Source: Bacillota bacterium (GTDB lineage: Bacteria > Bacillota > Clostridia > Peptostreptococcales > Anaerovoracaceae). Taken from it: 56,879 nt of DNA. Made by a program: the position numbers and the translations under genes. The notes under the pieces were generated by a model. It searched no databases. It saw only the letters and a list, made by a program, of their open reading frames with translations, and was not told the DNA's origin. The stretch spans positions 1 through 56,879 of the forward strand of contig JAFRXM010000040.1 of assembly GCA_017443515.1 (NCBI GenBank), written 5' to 3'. Shown here piece by piece: positions 6,500 through 14,457 of the stretch; position 1 is the first letter of the stretch; each line of letters begins with the position of its first letter.

Positions 6500-9139
6500 C
6501 TAAGGTATCCTGTGTTCTTTGAGCACTATATTGTCGTCTATGAACTGCCAGTCGCTGCTGTCGCGGATGTCGTCAGTTATGACTGCCCACCCGGATGCTT
6601 TGAACGTGTTGCCGTTGTTGCTGTCCACGCCCCAGTCGTGCGAGGTCATGATGAACTGGTCGTGGGCTGTTTTTTCGCTGTTGTCTATGAGCTTGCCGGT
6701 GAATGGATTGACCGGGTCTTTTATGACGTCCTTGACAGCCATGGTCGGTACATCGGCGTTGGTCATGAACTCGCCTGAGACCGTAAACCCGTGCGCCCCG
6801 AAGTCCTTTACCATCAGCAGCGGGTAGAAATTGTCCAGATCCAGGTACTTGCCCTTCCTTACGTGCAGAAGCTCAGGATCCTGGTACAGATAGTACCCGT
6901 GGTCGGACACCAGTATTATCCTGGTGTTGTCGTAAACGCCGCTTTTGCGCAGGCTGTCCAGCCAGTTTCCGATCTGCAGCAGCACCGCCATGTTGGTCTG
7001 ATAGTGCGCTATCTGCTCGGTGTTGGTGATGGAAAGCGAGTGGCCGCCGAGCTTAAAACGGCCTTTCCTGGCCTCGTCGTATTCGCTGTTGTCGACTACC
7101 GGTGCCGGAATGTATTCAGGCTCCTTCATGATCATGGTCTCGTGCGGCGCGTCCGTGTAGAAGAAGACGAAGCTGCCCTTGCCGGAATCCTTCACTTCCG
7201 TCATTTTGCCCAGGTTTTCAAGCACTTTGTAGGATTCCATGAAGGACTGGCTCATGCCTCTGGCCTGCGACATCCCGTAGTTTATCTGGAAGGCCGTACC
7301 GTTCTGATCCCCTGCTATGAGGTAGTTTCCGCCGTCGTAGAACGGTGGCTGAAGCTCAAGCGGCAGGCACTTCATCAGCGAGAAGACGAAGAAATTGCGC
7401 ATGTTGTTGTCTATGACCTGCTGCTTGTCTTCTGTGCTGCCGAAGTACCCCTTGGTGATGTGCGTGCTTATGCGCGGCCACTCGTCGTATATCGACATGT
7501 CGGGGATCCACTTGTAGTTCGCGTAGGGCGCGTCGAAGACAGTAACGTCGAAGCCCTTCGAATCGAAAAGCACAGGCATCACCTTGAGGGACTCGTTGTG
7601 CTTGTCCTTTAAGGACTCGGTGTCGCGCCTGTTGAGTTCCACGGGGGTGTATTCGTAGCCTCCCATAAGAGCCGGGGCGCCCATGTTGGTGTGCCCGCCG
7701 AAGGAGATGGTGTTGGAGTAGTATGTGAAGCCGTCGAAGATCTCTTTGAGCTCCGGCTTTTCGTTAACAAGGTACGGTATGTAGTTGCCCATGGCGCGGT
7801 CCAGGAACATGACGACCACGTTCTGCCCTTCCTTGCTGAGCGTGAAGTGCGGTCCTGTCTCTGTCTTGGAGCTGCCTATATCCTTAAGCGACTTTGCCGC
7901 CGTAAAGATGTTGATGCAGGACATTACGGCAACTGCAGCGGCTGCAACAGCGAGCACCATGCGCGGCGCGCTTTTCAGCTTTTTCGCGGCAAGTATCATA
8001 AGCGCTATGAGAGCGAAGAACACGACCCCGTTGATTATCCTTTCGGACGGCGAGAAGAACACTCCGCCTTCGTATTTAAGAACGTTGGACACTACGCCGA
8101 GCTTCCTTCCGAAGAACATGTAGTTGGCTATGGAAAGTGCGCAGAATATAAGCATCACGCGCTCGAAGACCACCTTGCCTCGCGGGCTTGCGAGCCAGTA
8201 GAACACGCCGAACCAGAAGATGAAGAACCCTGCTGCCAGTATGAACGAGCTTACTGCATACCAAAGCGGGCTGAAGTAGTAGTTTAAGTCCACGTACTCC
8301 TGCGGCGAAGCGGATATGAAGGTCGTCGGGATGAGAAGGCCTATGAACAGCGTCAGGAACAGCGCCGCGGCTATGAAAAGCCTGCGGTCCGGCTTTGCCG
8401 CGGCGTTCTTTAGCGCTGCCTTGTCAGCGCGCTTTTTGGACCTTTCCGAACGGTCCATCCACGGCTTTAAGAGCTTCAGCACTATGTTTTTGACCAGTGA
8501 GAACACGTTGTTGAGCGTCCAGTAGAACACCAGACCTGCCGGTGAAGTGTACAGGAACACAAGGAACACTATGGCTATGCCGTAGATCTGTATCTTGGTC
8601 TTTAATGGGAAGCCTCTGAGGTAGATGGCGCTGGATATGAAGTTGATAAGCGTCATCAGTATGGGCAGCAGATTTACCGTAAGCGCGCCAATGCTTATCA
8701 TGGCGTCAGGAGCGCCGAGGTCCGTTATCGGGCCGAAAGAAACGCCCTTAAGCAGTTCCAGGTGCGACAGGAACTGGTACGCCGCCATGAAGAACGGTAT
8801 CTCAAGGAGCAGCGATACAGATCCGTGCAGAGCGTTCGCCGGCGAGTAGTTGTTCTGCCGGTAGTAGGTCTGCAGCATCATCATGCGCTCGTTGCCCGAG
8901 AAGGTCTTTTTAATGTGTTTTACGCCCGGGGCCAGCCTGGCTTCGGTGTCGCGGGCCTGCTCCTGCATGGCGTCCGCCCTCTTGTAGAGCGGCAGCACCA
9001 GGAAGTTCATCGCAAGGCTCAGGAAGATAATGCACACTCCGGGGTTTGCGATGATCTCGTAGACAGCCTGGAATATGCACTCGAAGACGAGCTTGAGCGG
9101 GCTGATGAAGAAAGTGCCAAGCATCGACCAGAACGACAT
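6500..9139 (-). CDS. YidC/Oxa1-like membrane insertase domain fused to an LtaS-like sulfatase-fold transferase
   Basis: This 879-residue fusion has two halves. Residues 1-230 look like the YidC core: a first membrane helix, a cytoplasmic loop with PLYKRADAMQ, then LLEIPFFMAAYQFL and YTSPAGLVFYWTLNN, all typical of YidC. Residues 250-410 add about five more membrane helices. Residues 430-800 form an extracytoplasmic alkaline-phosphatase/sulfatase fold with Asp447 (VVMFLDRAM), a candidate nucleophile Thr484 (GGHTNMGA), His666 (DAPHE) and the metal pair Asp746-His747 (LVSDHG). Such domains transfer glycerol-phosphate in lipoteichoic acid synthesis. No signal peptide is needed because the N-terminus is a membrane anchor. 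It sits between a TagF-like enzyme and licC, so a polymer-synthesis or polymer-export role is inferred. GGAGGT precedes ATG 9139. Confidence 0.85.
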   Translation of the reverse strand: MSFWSMLGTFFISPLKLVFECIFQAVYEIIANPGVCIIFLSLAMNFLVLPLYKRADAMQEQARDTEARLAPGVKHIKKTFSGNERMMMLQTYYRQNNYSPANALHGSVSLLLEIPFFMAAYQFLSHLELLKGVSFGPITDLGAPDAMISIGALTVNLLPILMTLINFISSAIYLRGFPLKTKIQIYGIAIVFLVFLYTSPAGLVFYWTLNNVFSLVKNIVLKLLKPWMDRSERSKKRADKAALKNAAAKPDRRLFIAAALFLTLFIGLLIPTTFISASPQEYVDLNYYFSPLWYAVSSFILAAGFFIFWFGVFYWLASPRGKVVFERVMLIFCALSIANYMFFGRKLGVVSNVLKYEGGVFFSPSERIINGVVFFALIALMILAAKKLKSAPRMVLAVAAAAVAVMSCINIFTAAKSLKDIGSSKTETGPHFTLSKEGQNVVVMFLDRAMGNYIPYLVNEKPELKEIFDGFTYYSNTISFGGHTNMGAPALMGGYEYTPVELNRRDTESLKDKHNESLKVMPVLFDSKGFDVTVFDAPYANYKWIPDMSIYDEWPRISTHITKGYFGSTEDKQQVIDNNMRNFFVFSLMKCLPLELQPPFYDGGNYLIAGDQNGTAFQINYGMSQARGMSQSFMESYKVLENLGKMTEVKDSGKGSFVFFYTDAPHETMIMKEPEYIPAPVVDNSEYDEARKGRFKLGGHSLSITNTEQIAHYQTNMAVLLQIGNWLDSLRKSGVYDNTRIILVSDHGYYLYQDPELLHVRKGKYLDLDNFYPLLMVKDFGAHGFTVSGEFMTNADVPTMAVKDVIKDPVNPFTGKLIDNSEKTAHDQFIMTSHDWGVDSNNGNTFKASGWAVITDDIRDSSDWQFIDDNIVLKEHRIP

Positions 9140-9140
9140 A

Positions 9141-10424
9141 CTACTGCACCTCCTTTCCCGAAAGCTCCTCGTATTTGGCTATTAGGTAGTCCGCGGCACG
9201 CTCCGCGCCCTGACCTTCGAAGACCCAGGTCTCGGCCTTTACCTGCCTGCGGCCTTCCGCGTAGACGGGATCGGAGATGCACTCGTCGATGAGGCTCTTG
9301 AGGTCCTCCATGTTATCTTCGGTGAGCTGCTTTCCAAGGCGCGGCAGCGCGGAATGCGTCCAGAGCGGCCTGCTCAGCCACCATGCGTCGTAAGGCGCGT
9401 AGTCTATCTCGGGGTCGGTATAGATGACCGGTTTGTCGTAGATGAGGGTGAAATCGAATATGACGCCGGAAAAGTCCGAAACGAGTATGTCGGAGCGGCG
9501 AAGAACGTCGAAGTTGTCCACGTCGCGGTTCCACTCCAGCTGTTCCGAAGGCGGATACTGCGCCATGATAGGCTCTATGATGTCCTTTTCCGCTGTGAAC
9601 GACTGCGGGTGCGGGCGCACTATGACGTGGTATCCGGTCTTAAGGAGAACGTCTATTATGCGGCCTCCGTATACGCTGAAAATGGCACTTTTGCCCCAGG
9701 ACGGAGCAAGAAGCACCGTGCGCGGATGATCCGGCGCGGGGCCTTCCTTTCTGAGCCTTTCGGCCATGACATCCATGTACGGGATGCCGATCATGTGCAG
9801 GTCCTTTGCAGGGAGCTTCCTGAGTTCTTCCAGGGCGCGTATGTCGTCTGCCTGATACTGGCCGGACAGAAGCACGGCGTCGTAGTAGTCGGTGCCGAAC
9901 ATGCGGTAAAGTATGATCTCGCTGGCGGCATGCGGAATGTGCACGTAGAACGAAGCCTGCGGGGAGCGCTTCCACTGGTAGACTTCGAGCCCCGGCGTTG
10001 TGGATAAAACGATACTTGCGTTGAGATTGTTGAGCCTTCCGAACAGCTTGTTGTCCTCGCCTCCGAATTCCGCGGTGAAACCGTCCGTCTCGAGACCGAA
10101 CGCCGGATCGTCCTTTGAAGCTGTGATATAATGCACGCTTTTGCCGCGCTTTATGAGCTCTTTTACCACAGGCTCAAAGACGTTCCAGTATCTCTTGTTG
10201 TCGGAAAATATGACGAAAGGAAGCTTTTCGGCGTCCGCCTTGCCGCGTCCGCCTAGCCTGGTGCGCATCTTCATCGCAAAGATACGCAGTGAATAGACTG
10301 CTGCGCCGATAATACCCAAAAGCACCGTAAACAGCATGCTGCCGGTGCCGGGGTCTATGTATAGAAGCACAGGAGAGCTGCCGGCCTTAAGCCCCAGCAG
10401 TCCTGCCAGTAATGTACGGACCAT
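9141..10424 (-). CDS. CDP-glycerol:poly(glycerophosphate) glycerophosphotransferase-like (TagB/TagF family)
   Basis: The 427-residue protein has an N-terminal hydrophobic anchor (residues about 17-50) and a GT-B-type domain with HIPHAASE, the phosphate-binding VRPHPQS and SDFSGVIFDF, signatures of the teichoic-acid glycerophosphotransferase family. It should transfer glycerol-phosphate from CDP-glycerol to a growing polymer at the inner face of the membrane. It is the first gene of the operon, with AGGGGG before ATG 10424 and its own promoter at 10472-10500. It ends one base before the insertase-sulfatase gene. The exact acceptor is unknown. Confidence 0.82.
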   Translation of the reverse strand: MVRTLLAGLLGLKAGSSPVLLYIDPGTGSMLFTVLLGIIGAAVYSLRIFAMKMRTRLGGRGKADAEKLPFVIFSDNKRYWNVFEPVVKELIKRGKSVHYITASKDDPAFGLETDGFTAEFGGEDNKLFGRLNNLNASIVLSTTPGLEVYQWKRSPQASFYVHIPHAASEIILYRMFGTDYYDAVLLSGQYQADDIRALEELRKLPAKDLHMIGIPYMDVMAERLRKEGPAPDHPRTVLLAPSWGKSAIFSVYGGRIIDVLLKTGYHVIVRPHPQSFTAEKDIIEPIMAQYPPSEQLEWNRDVDNFDVLRRSDILVSDFSGVIFDFTLIYDKPVIYTDPEIDYAPYDAWWLSRPLWTHSALPRLGKQLTEDNMEDLKSLIDECISDPVYAEGRRQVKAETWVFEGQGAERAADYLIAKYEELSGKEVQ

Positions 10425-10471
10425 GATACCCCCTGATCTGCCGCTTTATCCGCAGCAGATATATCTTATGA

Positions 10472-10500
10472 ATTATAGCACCAGTTCCGCCATGACGCAA
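10472..10500 (-). promoter_or_regulatory. Promoter of the surface-polymer operon
   Basis: On the minus strand TTGCGT and TATAAT are spaced by 17 bp. The -10 box is preceded by TGC, an extended -10 that compensates for the weak -35. Confidence 0.5.
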
Positions 10501-10532
10501 CATTATTGAAACACAGGATATCTCCGCAACAC

Positions 10533-10554
10533 AAAAAACGGCCTGAAAAGCCGT
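10533..10554 (-). terminator. Intrinsic terminator after the aldo/keto reductase gene
   Basis: ACGGC and GCCGT form a five-bp stem with a seven-base loop. On the minus strand it is followed by six Ts. Confidence 0.7.
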
Positions 10555-10592
10555 ATTTTGCATATTGCTGTTATATTCTGTGCAGTTTCTTA

Positions 10593-11564
10593 TCAATCCT
10601 TGTGATAGCTGAAATAGTCCCCTTTTATCATGGCCCAGGCCGCGCCGCACTTTTCGCGCACGTCGGCCGGGAGCGGACCCTTTTCCACCAGCTGCATGTT
10701 CTGGATTATCTGCTCTCTGCGGCTCACGCCAAGTATCGGAGCTGTAATGGCAGGTTCTGAAAGCAGCCAGCGCACAGCAAGCTCTATGAGGCTTATTCCG
10801 GCTTCATCGGCCACACCCTTAAGAAGGTCTATGGCATCGAAGTTCTGGTCCTTCCAGTAGCGCGCGAAGTACATCTTGTCCCTGGTGAACCTGGTGTTGT
10901 CCGCAGCGCTTTCGCGGCTGTGCTTTCCGGTAAGGAGGCCGCCGGCAAGCGGATTGAAAGGCACCATGCCTATGCCGTAGGACTTTACAAAGGGTATGAG
11001 CTCCTCGTCGGCGCCCCTTGTGAGGAGGTTGTACACGCTCTGCGTTACAACCGGGGCAGCGCAGTTCATGGCGCGCGCCTTCTCGATAATGCTGCATATC
11101 TCCCAGGCCGCAAAGTTGCTGACGCCCCAGTAGCGTATCTTGCCCTGCTTTATCAGAAGATCCATGGTCTGGATGATCTCTTCTGCAGGCGTGATGTGAT
11201 CCGGCGCATGGCAGTAGAAGATATCCAGATAATCAGTGCCCAGCCTCTTAAGGCTTGCCTCAAGGCTCTTAAGCATGTGCTTTCTGCCAAGTCCGTTGCC
11301 ATTCGGAACGCCCGGGCGCCCGGCGCCGACCTTGGATGCTATGATAACATCGCTGCGGCTGTCCTTAAGGGCTTCGCCCACGATCTCTTCGCTGGCTCCG
11401 CCGTTGTAGATGTTAGCCGTGTCGAAGAAGTTTACGCCTCCATCCAGCGCTGCTTTGATGATGTCTTTTGCAGCTTCCTTTTCGGTCTGGCCGCCGAACA
11501 TCATGGTTCCAAGGCACATGCGCGAAACTATAAGACCTGTTGAAGGTATCGCTCTGTATTCCAT
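10593..11564 (-). CDS. Aldo/keto reductase
   Basis: The 323-residue NADPH-dependent reductase starts with TGLIVSRMCLGTMMFGG. It has the conserved catalytic block with FFDTANIYNGGASEE (Asp, Tyr), the Lys strand IIASKVG and DYLDIFYCHAPD. It belongs to the AKR11/YajO-like group of short-loop aldo/keto reductases. GGAGG precedes ATG 11564. It stands alone between a terminator and the radical SAM gene, so the physiological substrate cannot be inferred. Confidence 0.85.
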   Translation of the reverse strand: MEYRAIPSTGLIVSRMCLGTMMFGGQTEKEAAKDIIKAALDGGVNFFDTANIYNGGASEEIVGEALKDSRSDVIIASKVGAGRPGVPNGNGLGRKHMLKSLEASLKRLGTDYLDIFYCHAPDHITPAEEIIQTMDLLIKQGKIRYWGVSNFAAWEICSIIEKARAMNCAAPVVTQSVYNLLTRGADEELIPFVKSYGIGMVPFNPLAGGLLTGKHSRESAADNTRFTRDKMYFARYWKDQNFDAIDLLKGVADEAGISLIELAVRWLLSEPAITAPILGVSRREQIIQNMQLVEKGPLPADVREKCGAAWAMIKGDYFSYHKD

Positions 11565-11657
11565 CTTCTTTTCCTCCGGAACGATATGCTGTAATTGCTG
11601 TTTTTATTATGTCATAAACAAACACTTACATCAACAGAGAATTCCCTGCCGCGATTT

Positions 11658-11684
11658 TGTGACAGAGAACCGTCCCCCTGTCAC
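11658..11684 (-). repeat. GAACCGTCCC hairpin repeat, copy 4 (TGTGACA arm)
   Basis: TGTGACAG and CTGTCAC flank GAGAACCGTCCCC. It abuts the radical SAM gene: on the minus strand the TAG stop runs straight into TGACAGG, sharing its final G. Confidence 0.85.
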
Positions 11685-12778
11685 TATTCCCCGGCGAGCA
11701 GCTTTTCCACTTCCGCGCGCTTTTCGAAGAGCACGCAGCCGCCGACGTGTTCGTCGTCCAGGAAGTCCCCGCCGCGAAGCGCTGTGAAAAGCTTCGAATG
11801 CATGGCTTCCTTAAGCGAGCTGGTGCGCACGTTGACGTCCGAATAAGGCGAGAACGGGCAAGGTTCTGCTCCGCCGTGGGAATTGATGTGGAAGAACCCG
11901 CGTCCTGCCGCCATGCAGCCTCCGTCGGCCTTTTCGTCTCCCGGGAACGAAAGGAGTATCATTTCCGGGAAAGCCTTGCGAAGCTCCGCCATGTTCTCCT
12001 CGAGCTTCTGCCTCTCCTCATCTGCCGGGGCGAGGCTAAGTGTCTCTTCCGACACCGGCACGTACTCTATGTATATCACCAGCCTGCAGCCGCGGTCCGC
12101 AAGAGTGCGCAGGAAGCTTTCCGACGTGACCTCCGAGAGGTTCTCCGTTGTCACCGTAACAGACGCGCCGAACAGGAGGCCTTTTTCCTTGAAGGTGTCC
12201 ATGGAGGCTATGAGCCTTTCGTATATGCCCTCTCCGCGGCGGGTATCGGTCTTTTCCTGTCCGCCTTCGATGCTTATTACCGGGACTAGGTTGCGGCAGC
12301 GGTCTAAAAGCTGCAGCATCCTGTCCGTAAGGAAAGTCCCGTTGGTGAATATGGGAAAGAGTATATCCGGTTCTTTAGAGGCGCGGTCTATTACGTCCGG
12401 GCGCAGCATGGGTTCTCCGCCTGCAAGCATTATAAAGCTCACTCCCAGAGCTTTAGCCTGGCTGAAGATGTCCGCCCACTCGTCCGCGCTGAGCTGCTGT
12501 ACCGGTTCGGTGTCGGTCGTAGCCTCGTTGCAGCGGGAATAGCAGCCTGCGCAGTGAAGGTTACAGCTGCTTGTGATGCTCGCGATCAGGAATGAAGGTA
12601 TATGTTCGCCCTCTTTTTCAAGGCGGCGCCTTATATTTGTCGCCCTGCGGCTCGCCGCTGCGAACCTTAGCATGAACGCGCTCTGGCGGGGGTCTTTTGC
12701 AGTGGCTTTGATGGCATCACCTACTATACGCTCCACTCCGCGCGCTATGTGTTCCTGAAGATCGAATTTCTCGCTCAT
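11684..12778 (-). CDS. Radical SAM protein
   Basis: The 364-residue protein has an iron-sulfur/SAM motif CNLHCAGC (C-x3-C-x2-C) around residue 75 and the GGEP motif (LAGGEPMLR) of the radical SAM barrel. Three C-terminal cysteines (DGGCMAAG, GGAEPCPF, GGCVLF) suggest a shortened SPASM-like auxiliary cluster region. It is 17 bp after the glutathione peroxidase gene and probably in the same transcript as the OhrR-like regulator. No peptide substrate gene is adjacent, so whether it modifies a peptide or a small molecule is open. GGAGGA precedes ATG 12778. Confidence 0.85.
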   Translation of the reverse strand: MSEKFDLQEHIARGVERIVGDAIKATAKDPRQSAFMLRFAAASRRATNIRRRLEKEGEHIPSFLIASITSSCNLHCAGCYSRCNEATTDTEPVQQLSADEWADIFSQAKALGVSFIMLAGGEPMLRPDVIDRASKEPDILFPIFTNGTFLTDRMLQLLDRCRNLVPVISIEGGQEKTDTRRGEGIYERLIASMDTFKEKGLLFGASVTVTTENLSEVTSESFLRTLADRGCRLVIYIEYVPVSEETLSLAPADEERQKLEENMAELRKAFPEMILLSFPGDEKADGGCMAAGRGFFHINSHGGAEPCPFSPYSDVNVRTSSLKEAMHSKLFTALRGGDFLDDEHVGGCVLFEKRAEVEKLLAGE

Positions 12779-12795
12779 ATCTCCTCCAAAAAGGC

Positions 12796-13341
12796 TTACA
12801 GAGCTGCCTCTACCGCCTTCTTTACCTCGTCCATGTCCACAGTCGGCTCGAACCTTGCGATGACTTTGCCTTCGCGGTCCACGAGGAACTTGGTGAAGTT
12901 CCAGCCTATGTAGGTCCTGTTTCCGTACTTCTTGTTGTTCATGTCAGCGAACTTAGCAAGAGCCGCGTTCTTAAGGCCTTTTCCGAAGCCGACGAAAGGC
13001 TTTTCTGTTCCGAGGAACACGAAGAGCGGGTCTGCGTTCTCGCCGTTTACGTCTATCTTGTCGAACTGGGGGAATTCGGTGCCAAACTTGATGGTGCAGA
13101 AATCGTGGATCTCTTCGTTGCTTCCGGGTGCCTGGCCGGCAAACTGGTTGCAGGGGAAGTCCAGGATCTCAAAGCCCTTGTCCTTAAGTTCGCTGTACAT
13201 AGCCTCGAGCGGCTCGTAGTGCGGTGTGAAGCCGCAGCCTGTTGCGGTGTTGACTATAAGCAGCACCTTGCCCTTGTACTCGGAAAGGCTTACTTCCTTT
13301 CCGTCCATGTCCTTAACTGTGAAATCGTAAACTGTACTCAT
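12796..13341 (-). CDS. Glutathione peroxidase family (thiol) peroxidase
   Basis: The 181-residue protein has the peroxidatic site NTATGCGFTPHY with Cys36 in place of selenocysteine, the FPCNQF motif with the probable resolving cysteine, and WNFTKFLVDR completing the Cys-Gln-Trp-Asn set. Bacterial Cys forms generally use thioredoxin to reduce peroxides. The start codon overlaps the regulator stop by four bases (ATGA), so the two are translationally coupled. The OhrR-like regulator upstream fits a peroxide-inducible role. Confidence 0.9.
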   Translation of the reverse strand: MSTVYDFTVKDMDGKEVSLSEYKGKVLLIVNTATGCGFTPHYEPLEAMYSELKDKGFEILDFPCNQFAGQAPGSNEEIHDFCTIKFGTEFPQFDKIDVNGENADPLFVFLGTEKPFVGFGKGLKNAALAKFADMNNKKYGNRTYIGWNFTKFLVDREGKVIARFEPTVDMDEVKKAVEAAL

Positions 13342-13802
13342 TTTGTTTCTCCTTTCGTATCCTGTTTCTTTTGATTCGCTAAAAGTTCGTTCAGAAGCTG
13401 GCGCAGCATGAAGGCCTTTTCAGGCGAAAGCCCTATGCATCCCGCGACCTTAAGAGGAACGTCCTTTGCCTTTTCCTGCAGGGATCTTCCTTCATCGGTA
13501 AGGCTCACGAGCACGACCCTGTCGTCCTGCGCACTTCTCTGCCTTTTTATATAGCCCGCCTGCTCCATCTTTTTAAGAAGCGGCGAGAGCGTGCCGTTGT
13601 CGAGCATAAGCTTTTCGCATATCTTCCCTACTGTTATGCCGTCCTTTTCCCAGAGGACCAGGAAGACTATGTACTGGGTGTAGGTAAGGCCCAGCGGCTT
13701 CAGCCAGGGGGTATACTGGCTTATTATATGGCGCGAAGCCGCGTAGAGCGGAAAGCACAGCTGGTATTCGAGCTTCATTGCTTCGCGGTGATCGTATTCC
13801 AT
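13338..13802 (-). CDS. MarR-family regulator, OhrR-like peroxide sensor
   Basis: The 154-residue protein starts MEYDHR at ATG 13802 behind AAAGGAG; the open frame reaches further upstream without a ribosome site. It has the sensor cysteine Cys16 in YQLCFPLYAASR, which matches the N-terminal redox cysteine region of OhrR. The winged helix contains GKICEKLMLDNGTLSPLLKKM and the wing SAQDDRV. OhrR proteins repress peroxidase genes until the cysteine is oxidised. It is coupled to a glutathione peroxidase, and an inverted repeat covers its own -10 box, so autorepression is likely. Confidence 0.88.
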   Translation of the reverse strand: MEYDHREAMKLEYQLCFPLYAASRHIISQYTPWLKPLGLTYTQYIVFLVLWEKDGITVGKICEKLMLDNGTLSPLLKKMEQAGYIKRQRSAQDDRVVLVSLTDEGRSLQEKAKDVPLKVAGCIGLSPEKAFMLRQLLNELLANQKKQDTKGETK

Positions 13803-13834
13803 AGCTTCTCCTTTCGCTTTATGTTTTATGCAAT

Positions 13835-13865
13835 TATATTTTATCAAATATATTTTCGAAGTCAA
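13835..13865 (-). promoter_or_regulatory. Promoter and probable operator of the OhrR-like regulator operon
   Basis: On the minus strand TTGACT (13865-13860) and TAAAAT (13843-13838) are 16 bp apart. TATATTT and AAATATA form a perfect inverted repeat with a four-base centre (13835-13852) over the -10, as expected for a MarR operator. Confidence 0.6.
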
Positions 13866-13884
13866 GTGCTTTTTTCGCTGCGCA

Positions 13885-13917
13885 AAAGAAAAGACCCCGG
13901 CGCGTGTGCTGCGCCGG
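13885..13917 (-). terminator. Intrinsic terminator after the small membrane protein gene
   Basis: CCGGCGC and GCGCCGG form a perfect seven-bp stem with a seven-base loop. It is followed on the minus strand by GGTCTTTTCTTTT. Confidence 0.75.
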
Positions 13918-13932
13918 AGCCTTCCTAACCGG

Positions 13933-14202
13933 TTACCTGTAATTGTACGGGCCGTAACCGTTCTGCCCGTAGTACCCGCGGCTTACGCCCCTTTGCGGGG
14001 ATATCAGTGAGAAGAGCCCCACTACCGCAAACAGAGGGAACGCCAGATACAGGAGGCCGCTTGCAAAGCCCGCTATTATGATCCCCGGAAGGAAGATCAG
14101 TGTAAGCAGGACTTTCAGGAACCCCCACGACAGTCTGATGGCAAAGCCCATCATCCTGCCGAACACACCGATCATCATGATCGCGAAGATTAGTGTAAGC
14201 AT
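13933..14202 (-). CDS. Small integral membrane protein of unknown function
   Basis: The 89-residue protein starts MLTLIF at ATG 14202 with GGGAGGT. The upstream part of the frame is non-coding. Two or three hydrophobic segments are followed by a short tail rich in Gly and Tyr (GYYGQNGYGPYNYR). Terminators on its downstream side and a hairpin upstream make it monocistronic. I do not recognise the family. Confidence 0.6.
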   Translation of the reverse strand: MLTLIFAIMMIGVFGRMMGFAIRLSWGFLKVLLTLIFLPGIIIAGFASGLLYLAFPLFAVVGLFSLISPQRGVSRGYYGQNGYGPYNYR

Positions 14203-14282
14203 TTTTATACCTCCCTTAAGCAAGGTCCTTTGCCTTAGCTTTGTATATATTGTACCCTCGCCTGCGCCGCGCTTAAAGGAAA

Positions 14283-14305
14283 AGACCGGCAAATTAGGCC
14301 GGTCT
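14283..14305 (-). other. Strong hairpin in the leader of the small membrane protein gene
   Basis: AGACCGG and CCGGTCT pair (seven bp, nine-base loop). On the minus strand TTTCCTTT follows, so it could act as a leader attenuator or as an old terminator. No open frame lies directly upstream on that strand. The rest of 14203-14457 shows nothing else clear. Confidence 0.4.
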
Positions 14306-14457
14306 AAACATGTAATTAAGGAAAAATATATTATGCAAGCGCGAAGTGTTCTTGAAGAAACTGTGAAACCCCTTGAAATCATTTAAAAACTGGTGTAGTA
14401 ATACAGACGCAGCAATAATACTGCACTTTATATCCAGACAATGAAAGGATCAAAAAC

